DNA of 34,126 nt from Anaerolineales bacterium (GTDB taxonomy: Bacteria > Chloroflexota > Anaerolineae > Anaerolineales > Villigracilaceae), in assembly GCA_014379595.1 (NCBI GenBank), contig JACMLM010000015.1:1-34126 (forward strand), in the 5' to 3' direction. Each line of letters starts with the position of its first letter. Positions within the stretch are counted from its first letter, which is position 1. The position numbers and the translations under genes were made by a program. Shown one piece after another: positions 24,161 through 33,414 of this stretch. The notes under the pieces are model-generated. The model was not told the DNA's origin. It was given only the letters and a program-made list of their open reading frames with translations, and did not search any database.

Positions 24161-24627
24161 ATTGTCTCCGGAACAGGTTGAAGTTTTTGTCGTTCGCGGT
24201 AAAGCACAAAGAGCATGACGCCAATTCCAATTAGATTCATAGCGAGACCGACGAGCATGAACGGACGCTGGTAGCGGGTGAGAAAACTTGCCGCTGCACT
24301 AAGACCGAGAATGGGCAGAACATCGGTAACGTGATGGATGCAACAAGCAACCATTGCGGTGGCAGATGTGCCTCCGCTCGCGCCAATCATCGAACCAGCA
24401 TGACCTGTGGATGTGATTGGAATAAAGAGGCGAAAGCGCAAAATGGTATAGAGCGCGGCTTGAACGCCGAAGCCGACGATGATCGGGAGGACATACCAGC
24501 GGTCACGCATGAGTTGCGAGGAAGCGTAGTCCCAGCCCTGCGCCCAGGTGAGAATGCCAATATAAAATGAAGCGATGAAGGCGGAGCCGAGCATGAAAGC
24601 CACAAAGGGAATTAGAAAACGTTTCAC
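24157..24627 (-). CDS. Four-helix membrane protein with CCxHH motif
   Basis: 156 residues with about four helices. The central helix pair contains 'GGTSATAMVACCIHHVTDVLPILGLSAAASFL', with adjacent Cys-Cys and His-His that form a plausible metal site inside or near the membrane. The GTG at 24627 is chosen because AGGA lies 7 bases upstream, whereas the TTG at 24633 has only 1-base spacing. It lies between the cupredoxin gene (15 bases upstream) and the lipoprotein gene (4-base overlap). The likely role is in copper transfer across the membrane. No firm family assignment. Confidence 0.65.
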   Translation of the reverse strand: MKRFLIPFVAFMLGSAFIASFYIGILTWAQGWDYASSQLMRDRWYVLPIIVGFGVQAALYTILRFRLFIPITSTGHAGSMIGASGGTSATAMVACCIHHVTDVLPILGLSAAASFLTRYQRPFMLVGLAMNLIGIGVMLFVLYRERQKLQPVPETI

Positions 24628-24641
24628 TGTCAATTCCTAGT

Positions 24642-25019
24642 TTATTCCACGATCAACTTGCCGCGCAACATCCCCATCTGACATTGGAAGCCATACTCCC
24701 CTGCTTTATCTGGAGTGAATTCCAATGTGACTTGTTCGCCTTCTGGTAAGTTTGCATTTTGATTGAAGTCAGGAAATAGGACTTTTTCAGAACACGCGGA
24801 ACTTTCCTGTCGCGTGAATGTCAACCGTACAGGTCGCCCTTTTTGCACAACGATCACATCGGGTGTGTAACCGCCTCTCACAGTGATCGCCACTTCCTGC
24901 GCACCAGATGCGGATACGGCGACACGAGTCTGTGCTTTGGGCGCGAACCAGAAATACCAGGCGATGAGAATTGTGAGGCCTAACCCGAACAATACAACAG
25001 TGATTTGGGATGGGGACAT
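24642..25019 (-). CDS. Membrane-anchored cupredoxin
   Basis: 125 residues. One N-terminal helix (about 5-26) anchors a periplasmic or outer-face beta-barrel. Cupredoxin features are GGYTPDVIVVQKGRPVRLTFTRQE, ACSEKV, and the C-terminal GEYGFQCQMGMLRGKLIVE. As in the TauE-fused domain, two Cys and a Met-rich loop replace the usual His/Cys/His/Met set, so it may bind Cu(I) rather than act as a blue electron carrier. GGAG before ATG. It lies between the PaaK-like gene and the CCxHH gene in the copper block. Confidence 0.85.
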   Translation of the reverse strand: MSPSQITVVLFGLGLTILIAWYFWFAPKAQTRVAVSASGAQEVAITVRGGYTPDVIVVQKGRPVRLTFTRQESSACSEKVLFPDFNQNANLPEGEQVTLEFTPDKAGEYGFQCQMGMLRGKLIVE

Positions 25020-25043
25020 TTTGAACTCCAGATTTTTAAATGA

Positions 25044-26414
25044 TTAGACGATTTTGCGATCTTGAGGAACATTGGACTTAATCAGCGGCGCCTTTCCCGA
25101 TGCACTCTTGGGTATTTCAGTGACATGCTGAACTTTTATCAATGGTATGATCGCACCTTCTAATGTTAATTCTTTTCGGATCGCGTCAGACACCGCCTCA
25201 TCGCGGATGCCATTGCGCGCTCCACTCAATAATACGGTCAACGATGAATCGGTCTCCTGTACCACCTGCCAGCCACTGACAGGCAGAATATCCATCACTC
25301 GATTGAACACAAGGGGCTGAATTAAGAGTTGCCCGCCCTTTATGCCTGGCATGGAAAGCGCATCTTCCATACGTCCCTGAACGCCATCTATAAAGGTAAA
25401 TGGCAGGCCGCATATCGAACATGGCTCCGCGGACAATCGAACGCTGTCATTCATCTCGTAACGGATTAAAGGCTGGGTACGGCTAAAAAGCGTGGTGACA
25501 AGCAGTTTTGTACCAAACTCTCCGCGAGGCACAGGACGGTATTGTTGATCCACGACCTCGACCAGCAGAAGATCTTCAAAGACATGCATGCGGCGGCATA
25601 ATTTGTATTCTGCGGCGATGTCAGCAGTTTCCGTCGCGCCATATTGATTGAAAGGCTCGTCGCCCCACGCGGCTTTCACACGTCGGCGCGTCTCGTCTGT
25701 CAATACTTCGGAACTTGTAAATACTTTCTCAGGAGCAATGTGGAGTCGTCCCGCCAACTGTTCCTCCGCAAGAATGCGAGACATGGAAGCATACGCAATC
25801 AGCAAGTTGGGCTGCCATGCATTGAGTTGTTTTACAATATTCTCCAAAGGCGAACTGGCCGCGATACGGATGGAGGGTGTTGACGGAGTTTTCACGGTAA
25901 CAGCCACCTGGGACGACATATGCCAGGGACTGATCGAGGCCACGGTAGCCATCCGCCGTCGGCGTAACAGGTTAACTTTTGCACCCGACCATTCCTGTCC
26001 ACGAGCAAAAGAAGCAATCACTGTAATCCATTCTGACTCATTGAAGAGGAAGAAGCCCGGATGACCACTGCTACCGGATGTTGCGGTTACCAAATAGCTG
26101 TCCAGATAACGCTGCTTATCTACATTGCCAGAGGAAAATTCCCGCACCTTTTCCAGACGTATGGAAGGATCAGTCACCAATTCGTCAAAATTTTCCATCA
26201 GCATGGCTTTGGTAAGCACCGGTAATTCATTCAATGGACGATCTGTAAGACCTTGATGAAACTTTTGATAGAAGGGCGAGTGTGCATAGGCGTATTCACG
26301 CAGTTGCCTCAAAGCATCCGCCTGACTCGCCTCCAGTTGTGCGCGTGTCCAGGTTTCGTGCTTTCGCAACTGTCTGATTTCAGATAATAACCTTGGCAGG
26401 ATCTTAATGTTCAC
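25044..26414 (-). CDS. PaaK-like adenylate-forming enzyme (phenylacetate-CoA ligase family)
   Basis: About 456 residues. The phosphate-binding loop is TSGSSGHPG (near 110-120). NQYGATETADIA and 'LIRYEMNDSVRL' with a following 'CSICGLP' Cys pair are typical of the PaaK group. A C-terminal swivel domain ending 'EIPKSASGKAPLI' holds the Lys for adenylation or thioester formation. It would activate a carboxylic acid. The start GTG at 26414 has GAGG at 6-base spacing; TTG at 26417 is an alternative. It is placed between two copper genes, where its role is unclear; it may be a passenger. Confidence 0.8.
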   Translation of the reverse strand: MNIKILPRLLSEIRQLRKHETWTRAQLEASQADALRQLREYAYAHSPFYQKFHQGLTDRPLNELPVLTKAMLMENFDELVTDPSIRLEKVREFSSGNVDKQRYLDSYLVTATSGSSGHPGFFLFNESEWITVIASFARGQEWSGAKVNLLRRRRMATVASISPWHMSSQVAVTVKTPSTPSIRIAASSPLENIVKQLNAWQPNLLIAYASMSRILAEEQLAGRLHIAPEKVFTSSEVLTDETRRRVKAAWGDEPFNQYGATETADIAAEYKLCRRMHVFEDLLLVEVVDQQYRPVPRGEFGTKLLVTTLFSRTQPLIRYEMNDSVRLSAEPCSICGLPFTFIDGVQGRMEDALSMPGIKGGQLLIQPLVFNRVMDILPVSGWQVVQETDSSLTVLLSGARNGIRDEAVSDAIRKELTLEGAIIPLIKVQHVTEIPKSASGKAPLIKSNVPQDRKIV

Positions 26415-26417
26415 CAA

Positions 26418-29054
26418 TTACCTCGCAGTGAACTTGGGCTTGAATCCACGCAGACGATTTGCATTGCCAACAACAGTGACAGATGAGAATGCCATCGCCG
26501 CACCCGCGATCAGCGGACTGAGCAATACCCCGAAGAAGGGGAAGAGTAATCCCATTGCAACAGGAATACCTAGAACATTGTAGAAAAACGCGCCAACCAG
26601 ATTTTGATAAATGTTCGTCATCGTGGCACGGCTGACCTCAATCGCGGTCACCACACCTTTGAGGCTGCCTTTGATGAGCGTAATATCGGAGGCTTCGATG
26701 GCAACGTCTGTGCCTGTACCGATGGCGAGACCCACATCCGCTTGCGCGAGCGCGGGCGCATCGTTGATGCCGTCACCAACCATGGCAACCTGCTTGCCTT
26801 CCGCCTGTAGTTGTTGAATATTATTTGCTTTATCTTCGGGGAGCACTTCAGCCAGCACACGTGTGATGCCAACTTTGCGCGCAATTGCTTCTGCGGTGCG
26901 GCGGTTGTCGCCCGTGATCATCACGACTTCGATACCCATCTTTTGCAAGACAGCAATGGCTTCGGCAGAATCTTCCTTGACGGTATCTGCCACCGCAATA
27001 ATGCCTGCGGCTTTGCCGTCAATCGCAATAAACATGGGAGTCTTGCCATCGTCAGCAAGTGATTTTGACTTTTCTTCAAGTGAACCGAGTGCAATATTTT
27101 CGCGGTTCATCAACTTGAGATTACCGATCAATATATTTTTATCTTCAACTTTTGCAGAGACACCATGACCTGGAATAGCTTCAAAATCCTTTACCTCAGC
27201 CAGTTTCAATTTGCGCGCCTGCGCGCCATCGACAATCGCCTGTGCCAGTGGATGTTCACTTACTTTTTCAACTGAAGAGGCCAACTTTAATAGCTGATCG
27301 CTGTCCACTGATGATTGCTCACCAAGTATCACATCCGTTAATTCAGGTTTACCCTTTGTGATCGTACCAGTCTTATCCAGCACCACGATTTGAATCGCAC
27401 GTGCGGTTTGCAATGCCTCACCCGAGCGAATGAGAATCCCACTCTCTGCGCCTTTGCCGATGCCGACCATCAGACTCATCGGTGTAGCAAGTCCCAACGC
27501 ACATGGGCAGGCGATGATGAGCACGGTTACACTTGTAACGAGCGCATAAACCAGTTGAGGTTGCGGCCCGAAGGCGAACCAGACGACGAAAGTCCACACA
27601 GCCAGGATCATCACGATGGGAACAAAATAACCAGAGACCGTATCGGCAAGTCGCGCAATCGGCGCTTTGGAATTTTGTGCGTCCTGCACCATCTTAACGA
27701 TCTGCGCCAATGCGGTGTCTTTACCGACTTTCGTTGTGCGAAACTTGAATGCGCCTGTTTTATTAATGGTCGCGCCGATGACTTCATCTCCCATCTTTTT
27801 GGAAGCGGGCATTGATTCGCCCGTTAGCATGGACTCATCCACAGCGGAACTACCTTCGACGATGACACCATCCACAGGAACTTTCTCACCAGGGCGCACT
27901 TGAATCACATCACCGACCAACACTTCTTCAACGGGAATGTCCATTTCCTTGCCATCGCGAATCACACGCGCGGTCTTGGCTTGCAAACCAAGCAGCTTCT
28001 TGATCGCTGAACTGGATTGTCCCTTGGCGCGTAGTTCAAGCGCTTGTCCCAAAACGACCAACGCAATTACGACAGCAACAACATCATAGAATGGCTCCGA
28101 TGTCCCTTCGGGAAAAACCGATGGGAACAAAATCGCAAAGGTCGAATACAACCACGCCGCACCTGTGCCCAATGCGATCAATGTATTCATATTGGCAGAG
28201 CGATGTTTAAACGCCGCCCAGCCACCCGTGAAGAAATCACTGCCAGACCAGAACATAACAGGTAGAGTCAATAACGCGGTCACGCCCCATACCAACCTCA
28301 AGGAGTCCATGCTCAAGTCACGCAGGACAGGCACGATCTGATAATATGCCGTGATCATCACAATGACAGAGATCGCGGCTGCGAACCAAAACTTGTTCAT
28401 CAACTTACGGTATTCATTGGCGTGGGCTTCTTCCTGTTTGTCCACAGGTGCGTCGCTTGTTGCTTGTCGCGATTTGTAACCCCAGGTCTCAATGGCTTTG
28501 TTCAATTCTGCCAGCGTTGTATTTTGTGGAAGATAATCCACTGTCGCTTCCTGAGTGGCGATGTTAACGGTTGCATTCAAAACGCCTTGTGTGGATTTCA
28601 ACTCATCTTCGATAAACTTCACACACGAGGCGCAACGTAAATTCTCGATCCCGATCTTGACGTTCGTGCCGCCGACTTGAAAGCCAATGGATTTGACCGC
28701 ACCCACGAGTTTTGATACATCCACTTTTCCCGCGTCATACTGGACCTCAAGCCTGTTCGCCGCTACGTTGACCTTGACCTCAGCGACACCATTCACGGCG
28801 CGCAGAGTCGACTCAAGGTGTGTCGCATGATCCTTTAACGGCAAACCGCTCACGGGTAGCTCAATGCGAGTGAGAGTCATTTGCGGATTGAAGCCCGTCG
28901 TTGCAGACGTCATCATGTAATGGTGCGGGTCTTTGTCGAATTGATCGACACAGGATTGAGAGCAAAAGTAAAACGTCTGCCCCATGTGCTCGCGTTTCGC
29001 AAAAGCACTTTGGGGTTCGATTTCCATTCCACATACGGGATCATGTTGAGTCAT
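26418..29054 (-). CDS. copA: YHS-domain copper-translocating P1B-type ATPase
   Basis: 878 residues. An N-terminal YHS domain (1-48, DPVCGM and FCSQSC) is followed by a degenerate HMA (58-128, SGLPLKDHA in place of GMTCxxC) and an intact HMA (CASC at 141-144). Transmembrane CPC is at 516-518, DKTGT at 560-564, then [24 protein letters not shown], and FFYN with AMAFSS near the end, which indicates Cu(I) or Ag(I). AGGAAG before ATG. It is the second CopA in 9 kb and differs by the YHS domain, which suggests a distinct role such as delivery to a secreted cuproenzyme versus detoxification. Confidence 0.95.
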   Translation of the reverse strand: MTQHDPVCGMEIEPQSAFAKREHMGQTFYFCSQSCVDQFDKDPHHYMMTSATTGFNPQMTLTRIELPVSGLPLKDHATHLESTLRAVNGVAEVKVNVAANRLEVQYDAGKVDVSKLVGAVKSIGFQVGGTNVKIGIENLRCASCVKFIEDELKSTQGVLNATVNIATQEATVDYLPQNTTLAELNKAIETWGYKSRQATSDAPVDKQEEAHANEYRKLMNKFWFAAAISVIVMITAYYQIVPVLRDLSMDSLRLVWGVTALLTLPVMFWSGSDFFTGGWAAFKHRSANMNTLIALGTGAAWLYSTFAILFPSVFPEGTSEPFYDVVAVVIALVVLGQALELRAKGQSSSAIKKLLGLQAKTARVIRDGKEMDIPVEEVLVGDVIQVRPGEKVPVDGVIVEGSSAVDESMLTGESMPASKKMGDEVIGATINKTGAFKFRTTKVGKDTALAQIVKMVQDAQNSKAPIARLADTVSGYFVPIVMILAVWTFVVWFAFGPQPQLVYALVTSVTVLIIACPCALGLATPMSLMVGIGKGAESGILIRSGEALQTARAIQIVVLDKTGTITKGKPELTDVILGEQSSVDSDQLLKLASSVEKVSEHPLAQAIVDGAQARKLKLAEVKDFEAIPGHGVSAKVEDKNILIGNLKLMNRENIALGSLEEKSKSLADDGKTPMFIAIDGKAAGIIAVADTVKEDSAEAIAVLQKMGIEVVMITGDNRRTAEAIARKVGITRVLAEVLPEDKANNIQQLQAEGKQVAMVGDGINDAPALAQADVGLAIGTGTDVAIEASDITLIKGSLKGVVTAIEVSRATMTNIYQNLVGAFFYNVLGIPVAMGLLFPFFGVLLSPLIAGAAMAFSSVTVVGNANRLRGFKPKFTAR

Positions 29055-29071
29055 AGTTATCTTCCTTTAAT

Positions 29072-30736
29072 TTACACAATCAGTGCATTCCAATTGTCAT
29101 ATGTGTTCTTTATCTTGCCCGGCGAAATGCTTAACGCGATGATCAGCATACCGGTGATTAGATTATTGATTCCTGAAACGAACGTCGCTCCACCGAATAC
29201 CCACGGTAGCACGATAATGGCGAGTGCAAGCGCAATATTGATAAAGCGAGCGGCGCGGGTCACTTCTGCAAAGGCGACGATGGCAACCGTTACGACCAGC
29301 GCGCCAAGAATGTGATCGCTATCTGCTGCCTGACCCTGGGTTTGAAAGACGTCGGGCGCAATCATCAGCCACGCGCCTAATAACGCACTCACGAGCAGAT
29401 TCCACGGAATTGTCACGCCCCAGAACATCTGACTTGGATGATCTGTCTGCGGTCGTTGTGGTGTCAGGTTATCTCCCAAGGCATCGCCACCAAGCCAGAA
29501 CGCGCGCCAAACCGATTTGCCGGCGCGGCGAGTTTGCATTAGGAACTGAAGCATGGCAATCACTTCGTCAATCGAGAGCGCGATCATAATCAGCATAAAC
29601 AGCGCCGAGAGAAGACAAACCGTACACCACTCGCCGATGATGATCGGCTGCAACATGATCAGCACAACACTGACCACGCCAAGGGGTATGACCATAAAGC
29701 CAAAGAGCGCCACCATCCACGGCATGGTGCGCCAGCGGCGCGGGTCGCCCATAAAACCCGAGAGGAGTTCGACAAGATAGACAAACGCGCCCAGCCCACC
29801 ATCTGAGATGGGAAAAGATTTAGAGAGATCGGAACCGAGAACCTTAACAGTGCCGTCGCCAAAAATCGGATCCCAGACCCACGAGATATGACCTAATTGA
29901 AACGCGGTCATGTAGCGTGCAAGGAAAAAACTCAAGAGCGCAAGAGCCAGAATAGGCGCGCGCTGCTGCCATGAGGCCGGGTTGTACGACCACCCAAGCG
30001 GAACATCGGGTCCCGGCATGGTCATCATCATGGGGATGAGCACAGCAAATGTAATCACGAGCATGCCCACCAAAGTATCGTTTGCATATGCGGCAGCGTC
30101 TGGCGCCCAAAAAGCGATCGGAGCGAAAGCCAGCCATAAGCCTACGAATGTATTTGCCCAGGCAGCCCAGACGCGCTTTGTGCGAAAAGCAATCACTGCC
30201 AAAACTGTTACTAGAATACCGCTGATAACGTCGCTCCAAATCAGCGGGACGCTGCGATAACCGAGTGAGAATGGGCTGACGATCAACCACAAGCCCAGTA
30301 CAAGTAATGGGATTTGCGACCAGCGGGACATGGAAACCATCTCCATCATCATTTTGCCGGTCTCAGGCATTTTGGCTTGGGCTATATCCTGTGCACTTTG
30401 CAATTCCTGATAGACATGCGCTTCATGTTGCAGCAATTGACGCGGAAGTTCAAGCGCCAACTGCCGGTGTTCCTGTTCCATCTTCATCATTGCAATATGC
30501 CCGCGCGGGTTTTGCTCCATCAGCGAATGTGCTTTGGCGTCTTCTTTTTTCTGAGCATCTTTTTCGCGTTGGTATGCTAGATCCAACTGCCTTTGCAGTG
30601 CGCGCATCTGTTCGAGCTGTAACTCTTTAGCGAGCACATCATCATTGTCTTTGTCAGATCCGCTCATATTCATCCCCATTGAGTCATGATTGCCTGCGTT
30701 CGAATCGTTCATCTTTGACATGTCATGCTTTGGCAT
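29072..30736 (-). CDS. SPW-repeat/VKOR-like membrane protein with Met/His-rich head
   Basis: 554 residues. A cytosolic head of about 120 residues begins with a Met/His-rich run (KHDMSKM, HDSMGMNMSG) followed by a coiled-coil-like KELQLEQMRALQRQLD region. Two SPW-type helical repeats ('GLWLIVSPFSLGYR', 'GAWLMIAPDVF') flank a central VKOR-like section with WCTVC (CxxC), the only Cys pair in the protein. VKOR's second Cys pair is absent, so the usual electron relay would be incomplete. It overlaps the epimerase 3' end by 14 bases. The KHDMSKM motif repeats a motif in that tail. A copper-linked disulfide role is possible; this is inference. Confidence 0.75.
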   Translation of the reverse strand: MPKHDMSKMNDSNAGNHDSMGMNMSGSDKDNDDVLAKELQLEQMRALQRQLDLAYQREKDAQKKEDAKAHSLMEQNPRGHIAMMKMEQEHRQLALELPRQLLQHEAHVYQELQSAQDIAQAKMPETGKMMMEMVSMSRWSQIPLLVLGLWLIVSPFSLGYRSVPLIWSDVISGILVTVLAVIAFRTKRVWAAWANTFVGLWLAFAPIAFWAPDAAAYANDTLVGMLVITFAVLIPMMMTMPGPDVPLGWSYNPASWQQRAPILALALLSFFLARYMTAFQLGHISWVWDPIFGDGTVKVLGSDLSKSFPISDGGLGAFVYLVELLSGFMGDPRRWRTMPWMVALFGFMVIPLGVVSVVLIMLQPIIIGEWCTVCLLSALFMLIMIALSIDEVIAMLQFLMQTRRAGKSVWRAFWLGGDALGDNLTPQRPQTDHPSQMFWGVTIPWNLLVSALLGAWLMIAPDVFQTQGQAADSDHILGALVVTVAIVAFAEVTRAARFINIALALAIIVLPWVFGGATFVSGINNLITGMLIIALSISPGKIKNTYDNWNALIV

Positions 30737-30873
30737 GTCTCACCAGTTTGGACTTTACTTTCGATTTGGACTTTGCTTTATTAGGTTTTGGTTTTGCCTT
30801 CGCTTTAGGTTTTGCCTTCGGTTTGGGCATTGTATTTGAATCGTTCATCTTTGACATATCATGCTTTTCCATG
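30702..30873 (-). repeat. Direct 36-base repeat around the epimerase/SPW junction
   Basis: Copies at 30702-30737 and 30838-30873 agree at 33 of 36 positions. Both encode (M)xKHDMSKMNDSN: one in the epimerase tail, one as the start of the SPW protein. The 136-base offset is not a multiple of 3, so the two copies are read in different frames. The spacer encodes a Lys/Pro/Ala-rich run. Confidence 0.85.
30723..30872 (-). CDS. Possible internal small protein (49 aa) within the epimerase tail
   Basis: An ATG at 30872 in the same frame as the epimerase is preceded by AAGGAG (30879-30884) with 6-base spacing, better than most starts in the window. The product would begin MEKHDMSKMNDSN and end in a basic KAKSKSKVKSK tail. 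A His/Met head with a polycationic tail could bind copper and nucleic acid or phospholipid. It may be only a relic of a former separate gene. Confidence 0.4.
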   Translation of the reverse strand: MEKHDMSKMNDSNTMPKPKAKPKAKAKPKPNKAKSKSKVKSKLVRHAKA

Positions 30874-32066
30874 TTGATCTCCTTCGGTTTGGACATTGCC
30901 ATTGTATTGGGCATCGTAATCATATGCTGCACCTCTTTGCCCAGGCGCATTAATTCATGAGGCTCAATCTCTTTCGCCTGATCGACCGGGGATGCCAATT
31001 CGCGCAGCCAGAGCGGCGGCTTGATCTCATTCTCACGGTACCACGCCAGCGGATCGGCTTTGAGTGACGGTATCATTTTCGGCAGTGTGTCACGCACTGA
31101 GTGTTTGGGCTTCCAGCCCAGTATCGTGTGGGCACGCGTAATGTCAAGTTCGAAATTTTCAGTTGCGAGATCGATCATCCAGGGTTTAATAAAGGGAGGT
31201 CGGCCCAGTGGGAGTTTCTCCTGCGCCCATGCACCCACTTTGGCAAATAGTTTGGGAATGGAATATGTCTTCCATTCTGAGTTATGGATCAAACGTCCGA
31301 AGATGCGCTGTAGTTCATCATAACTGGGTGACTCAGCCTCACCGATGAGCAGCGTCACTTCGGCAGGCAGTTTCTTGCGGCGCGCGACCGCAAGCACAAT
31401 AGAGTCCACCACATCTTCGTTATGCACGAATACCTGTCGACCGGCAGTGACCTCGCCAGGAAAGAGATAGGCAGTGATGTCGTGTTCATAGAAGCGCTGT
31501 ATCTGTTGTGCCAGTGGAATGGAATTACAAAGATCATTGTATACGCCGGCAATGCGCAGGATGACGGTGGGGATCTTGCCCCGTTCGGCGTGAATTACCT
31601 TTTCGGTCTTAACCTTCGACTCTGGATAGGGCCATTTGGGCTGGAGCGGCGAATCTTCGTTGATGCGTTTTCCGGGCGCGGAAGGTGCGTGCACCAGGTC
31701 TGTACTGGAAAAGATAAATTGCTCAACCTGAAAATCCTGCAACATTCGCAACAGGCGCTCGGTGCCGCGGACTGTGACTTCATCATAGAGCGGACTCGGC
31801 GCGCCGGAAAAATCATAATAGGCGGCCAGATGGATCACAGAGGCAATGCGGTTACCGTGCATCTCACGGATGGCTTCCAGTCCGCGGCGCAGGCTTTCGT
31901 CTGAAGTTAAGTCCACGTACAGACATTCGGCGCTGGGTGGGGGATGCGACGGTGCGCGCCGGTCAAAGCCGACTACATTAAATGATTCCGACAAACGCTT
32001 CGCTAGCGGATAGCCGATCCGGCCGCTGGTACCTGTGATTAAAATAGTATCTTGCTGTTGCTTCAT
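30723..32066 (-). CDS. NAD-dependent epimerase/dehydratase with Met- and Lys/Pro-rich tail
   Basis: 447 residues. Gly motif GTSGRIG at about 12-18 and Y-x3-K in YPESK; typical extended SDR core to about residue 370, including 'LGWKPKHSVRDTLPKMI'. After that comes a tail: Met-rich (MITMPNTMAMSKP, KHDMSKM) and then a basic KPKAKPKAKAKPKP stretch unlike any SDR domain. The ATG at 32066 follows GAGGA; an upstream in-frame start at 32141 has no family match. The tail may have arisen by loss of a stop codon before a small ORF that keeps a strong ribosome site at 30879-30884. Substrate unknown. Confidence 0.8.
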   Translation of the reverse strand: MKQQQDTILITGTSGRIGYPLAKRLSESFNVVGFDRRAPSHPPPSAECLYVDLTSDESLRRGLEAIREMHGNRIASVIHLAAYYDFSGAPSPLYDEVTVRGTERLLRMLQDFQVEQFIFSSTDLVHAPSAPGKRINEDSPLQPKWPYPESKVKTEKVIHAERGKIPTVILRIAGVYNDLCNSIPLAQQIQRFYEHDITAYLFPGEVTAGRQVFVHNEDVVDSIVLAVARRKKLPAEVTLLIGEAESPSYDELQRIFGRLIHNSEWKTYSIPKLFAKVGAWAQEKLPLGRPPFIKPWMIDLATENFELDITRAHTILGWKPKHSVRDTLPKMIPSLKADPLAWYRENEIKPPLWLRELASPVDQAKEIEPHELMRLGKEVQHMITMPNTMAMSKPKEINMEKHDMSKMNDSNTMPKPKAKPKAKAKPKPNKAKSKSKVKSKLVRHAKA

Positions 32067-32168
32067 AGTTAGTTCCTCAGCAATCACCCTGATGCGACCA
32101 GGGCGTTCTTTCTGATAATCAACATTCAGATACCAGCTCAAAGAAAAGCGCGCAGGTTGCGCAACTGG

Positions 32169-32612
32169 TTAACCGTCGCTGCTACGAATGAAGAAAGGGA
32201 ACACCAATCCGATAACCCAGAGTAGAGCCGGTATCAGGAGCAGCCATTTGAAATCGGAATTAAGCTGAAAATTAGTTAGAGTCATCATCCCAACTGTGAA
32301 TAGCCCCGCCAACATAAGGAAGATCCAAGTTCGTTTCTCTCGCATGTCAGATGCATTCATCGCCGCTAAGATCGTTAGCAGGCCCGAACCCATCATAAAG
32401 CCGCCCATCACAGTAAAAACATGGTTCGTCCAACGTTCCAGACCCGGTATGGCAGATTGAATATCGCCTATGCTAGTTTCCATATAACGTAAATCTTCTG
32501 GGAGCAGTGGGGGGCGCAGGAATATAAAATATAAACCCAACCCAATCAGCCAAATACCACAGGCAATAAAAAGAAATATAGAGATGGGTGGACGAGACTT
32601 TCGTTTTTCCAT
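32169..32612 (-). CDS. Four-helix membrane protein, unknown
   Basis: 147 residues with about four helices (roughly 10-30, 64-85, 94-111 and 121-141) and a short extracytoplasmic loop after the first. No known motif or conserved Cys/His pair. The start is weakly supported (GGTAACC before ATG). It lies about 100 bases upstream of the epimerase on the same strand and may share its message. Small membrane proteins of this kind often occur beside SDR genes in these bacteria, but nothing indicates its role. Confidence 0.6.
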   Translation of the reverse strand: MEKRKSRPPISIFLFIACGIWLIGLGLYFIFLRPPLLPEDLRYMETSIGDIQSAIPGLERWTNHVFTVMGGFMMGSGLLTILAAMNASDMREKRTWIFLMLAGLFTVGMMTLTNFQLNSDFKWLLLIPALLWVIGLVFPFFIRSSDG

Positions 32613-32684
32613 TAGCGGTTACCATTCTCTGCTAAAAACTGACGGATGCAATGGATGTAATGGATGAACCATTCCATCCGCCAG

Positions 32685-32948
32685 TTAAGCCCTTTTTTCT
32701 GCCTCAGCCTCGAGCTGATCCAGGCGTGTGTAGTAGTCTTTAATTTCTTTCAGGTGCGCCCATGCAATTTTTCCCGTAAGCACAGGATCATCACCAGTCA
32801 CATTGGTCTCCGGATCAATCGCGCCATGTTCAAGTTCTATCTCTAACCCGCGCCGAAACTGCTCCAGGTTGATTTGTGACCAATCAATTTTGAGTTGCGT
32901 TCCGATCGAACGAGCTTCTTCAGTTGAGAATTTTCGTTTGTTGTTCAT
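32685..32948 (-). CDS. DUF5661 family protein
   Basis: 87 residues. The family pattern is clear: 'FSTEEARSIGTQLKIDWSQINLEQFRRGLEIELEHG', then TNVTGDDPVLTGKIAWAHLKEIKDYYTRLDQLE. DUF5661 proteins are short and soluble, of unknown function, and often occur with stress or metal genes. AGGA precedes the ATG. It lies about 70 bases upstream of the four-helix gene, with no strong terminator between. Confidence 0.8.
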   Translation of the reverse strand: MNNKRKFSTEEARSIGTQLKIDWSQINLEQFRRGLEIELEHGAIDPETNVTGDDPVLTGKIAWAHLKEIKDYYTRLDQLEAEAEKRA

Positions 32949-33042
32949 TTAATTAATCCTCGCATTTCTTGTAACTACTCAGCTCAGCCTACTTTAGAAA
33001 AAAAAACCATGCAGCGAAAAACTCTGATCTAAACTTTCTGCA

Positions 33043-33091
33043 CATATCTGTTCAAGATATGCAGGATGGCCTATTTCGCAATAAGCCATCC
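33043..33091. terminator. Two tandem hairpins after the Gly/Met-rich membrane gene
   Basis: CATATCT (33043-33049) pairs with AGATATG (33055-33061). GGATGGC (33064-33070) pairs with GCCATCC (33085-33091), with an inner TATT/AATA. Both lie 20-70 bases past the stop at 33111. Neither has a U-run on the minus strand, so they may be processing or stability elements rather than terminators. Confidence 0.35.
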
Positions 33092-33110
33092 GTAAAGGTT
33101 GAAATAGTTT

Positions 33111-33413
33111 TCAGGATGCAGGAGGTGTGGAGTTGCCACCCTTGCGCACAAGCCAGACGACGCCGAATGCTGCCAGAACAATTAAGCCAACAGGGATCAG
33201 CCACATGAAGATCATCCCGACCCAACCGAGGGGAGAAGGAGAGGAAGCGTATCCCCAATTATTCATCATGCCGCCAGGTCCGAGCATACCGCCTGGCCCC
33301 ATCATGCTCCATCCACGATAGCCCCAGCCACCCATCATCATGCCTCCTCCAAACAGGAACAAAATGGCAACGATGCTTATAATTCCAACGACCAACCAGT
33401 TAACTTTTCGCAT
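33111..33413 (-). CDS. Small Gly/Met-rich membrane protein
   Basis: 100 residues: helix 1 (about 5-22), a Gly/Met/Trp-rich loop (GGGMMMGGWGYRGWSMMGPGG and following GGMMNNWGY), then helix 2 (about 63-87) and a short basic tail. Met-rich loops of this kind often bind Cu(I) outside the membrane. The start at 33413 is chosen because it begins at MRKVNWLVV after AGGAA; the long frame upstream is a shadow of the YHS gene region. It lies one base after the YHS stop, so the two are translated in tandem. Confidence 0.65.
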   Translation of the reverse strand: MRKVNWLVVGIISIVAILFLFGGGMMMGGWGYRGWSMMGPGGMLGPGGMMNNWGYASSPSPLGWVGMIFMWLIPVGLIVLAAFGVVWLVRKGGNSTPPAS

Positions 33414-33414
33414 T

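Noticed and set aside
29844-30290. 148-codon minus-strand frame inside the SPW protein gene
   Set aside because: Out-of-frame shadow of a membrane protein with clear domain motifs.
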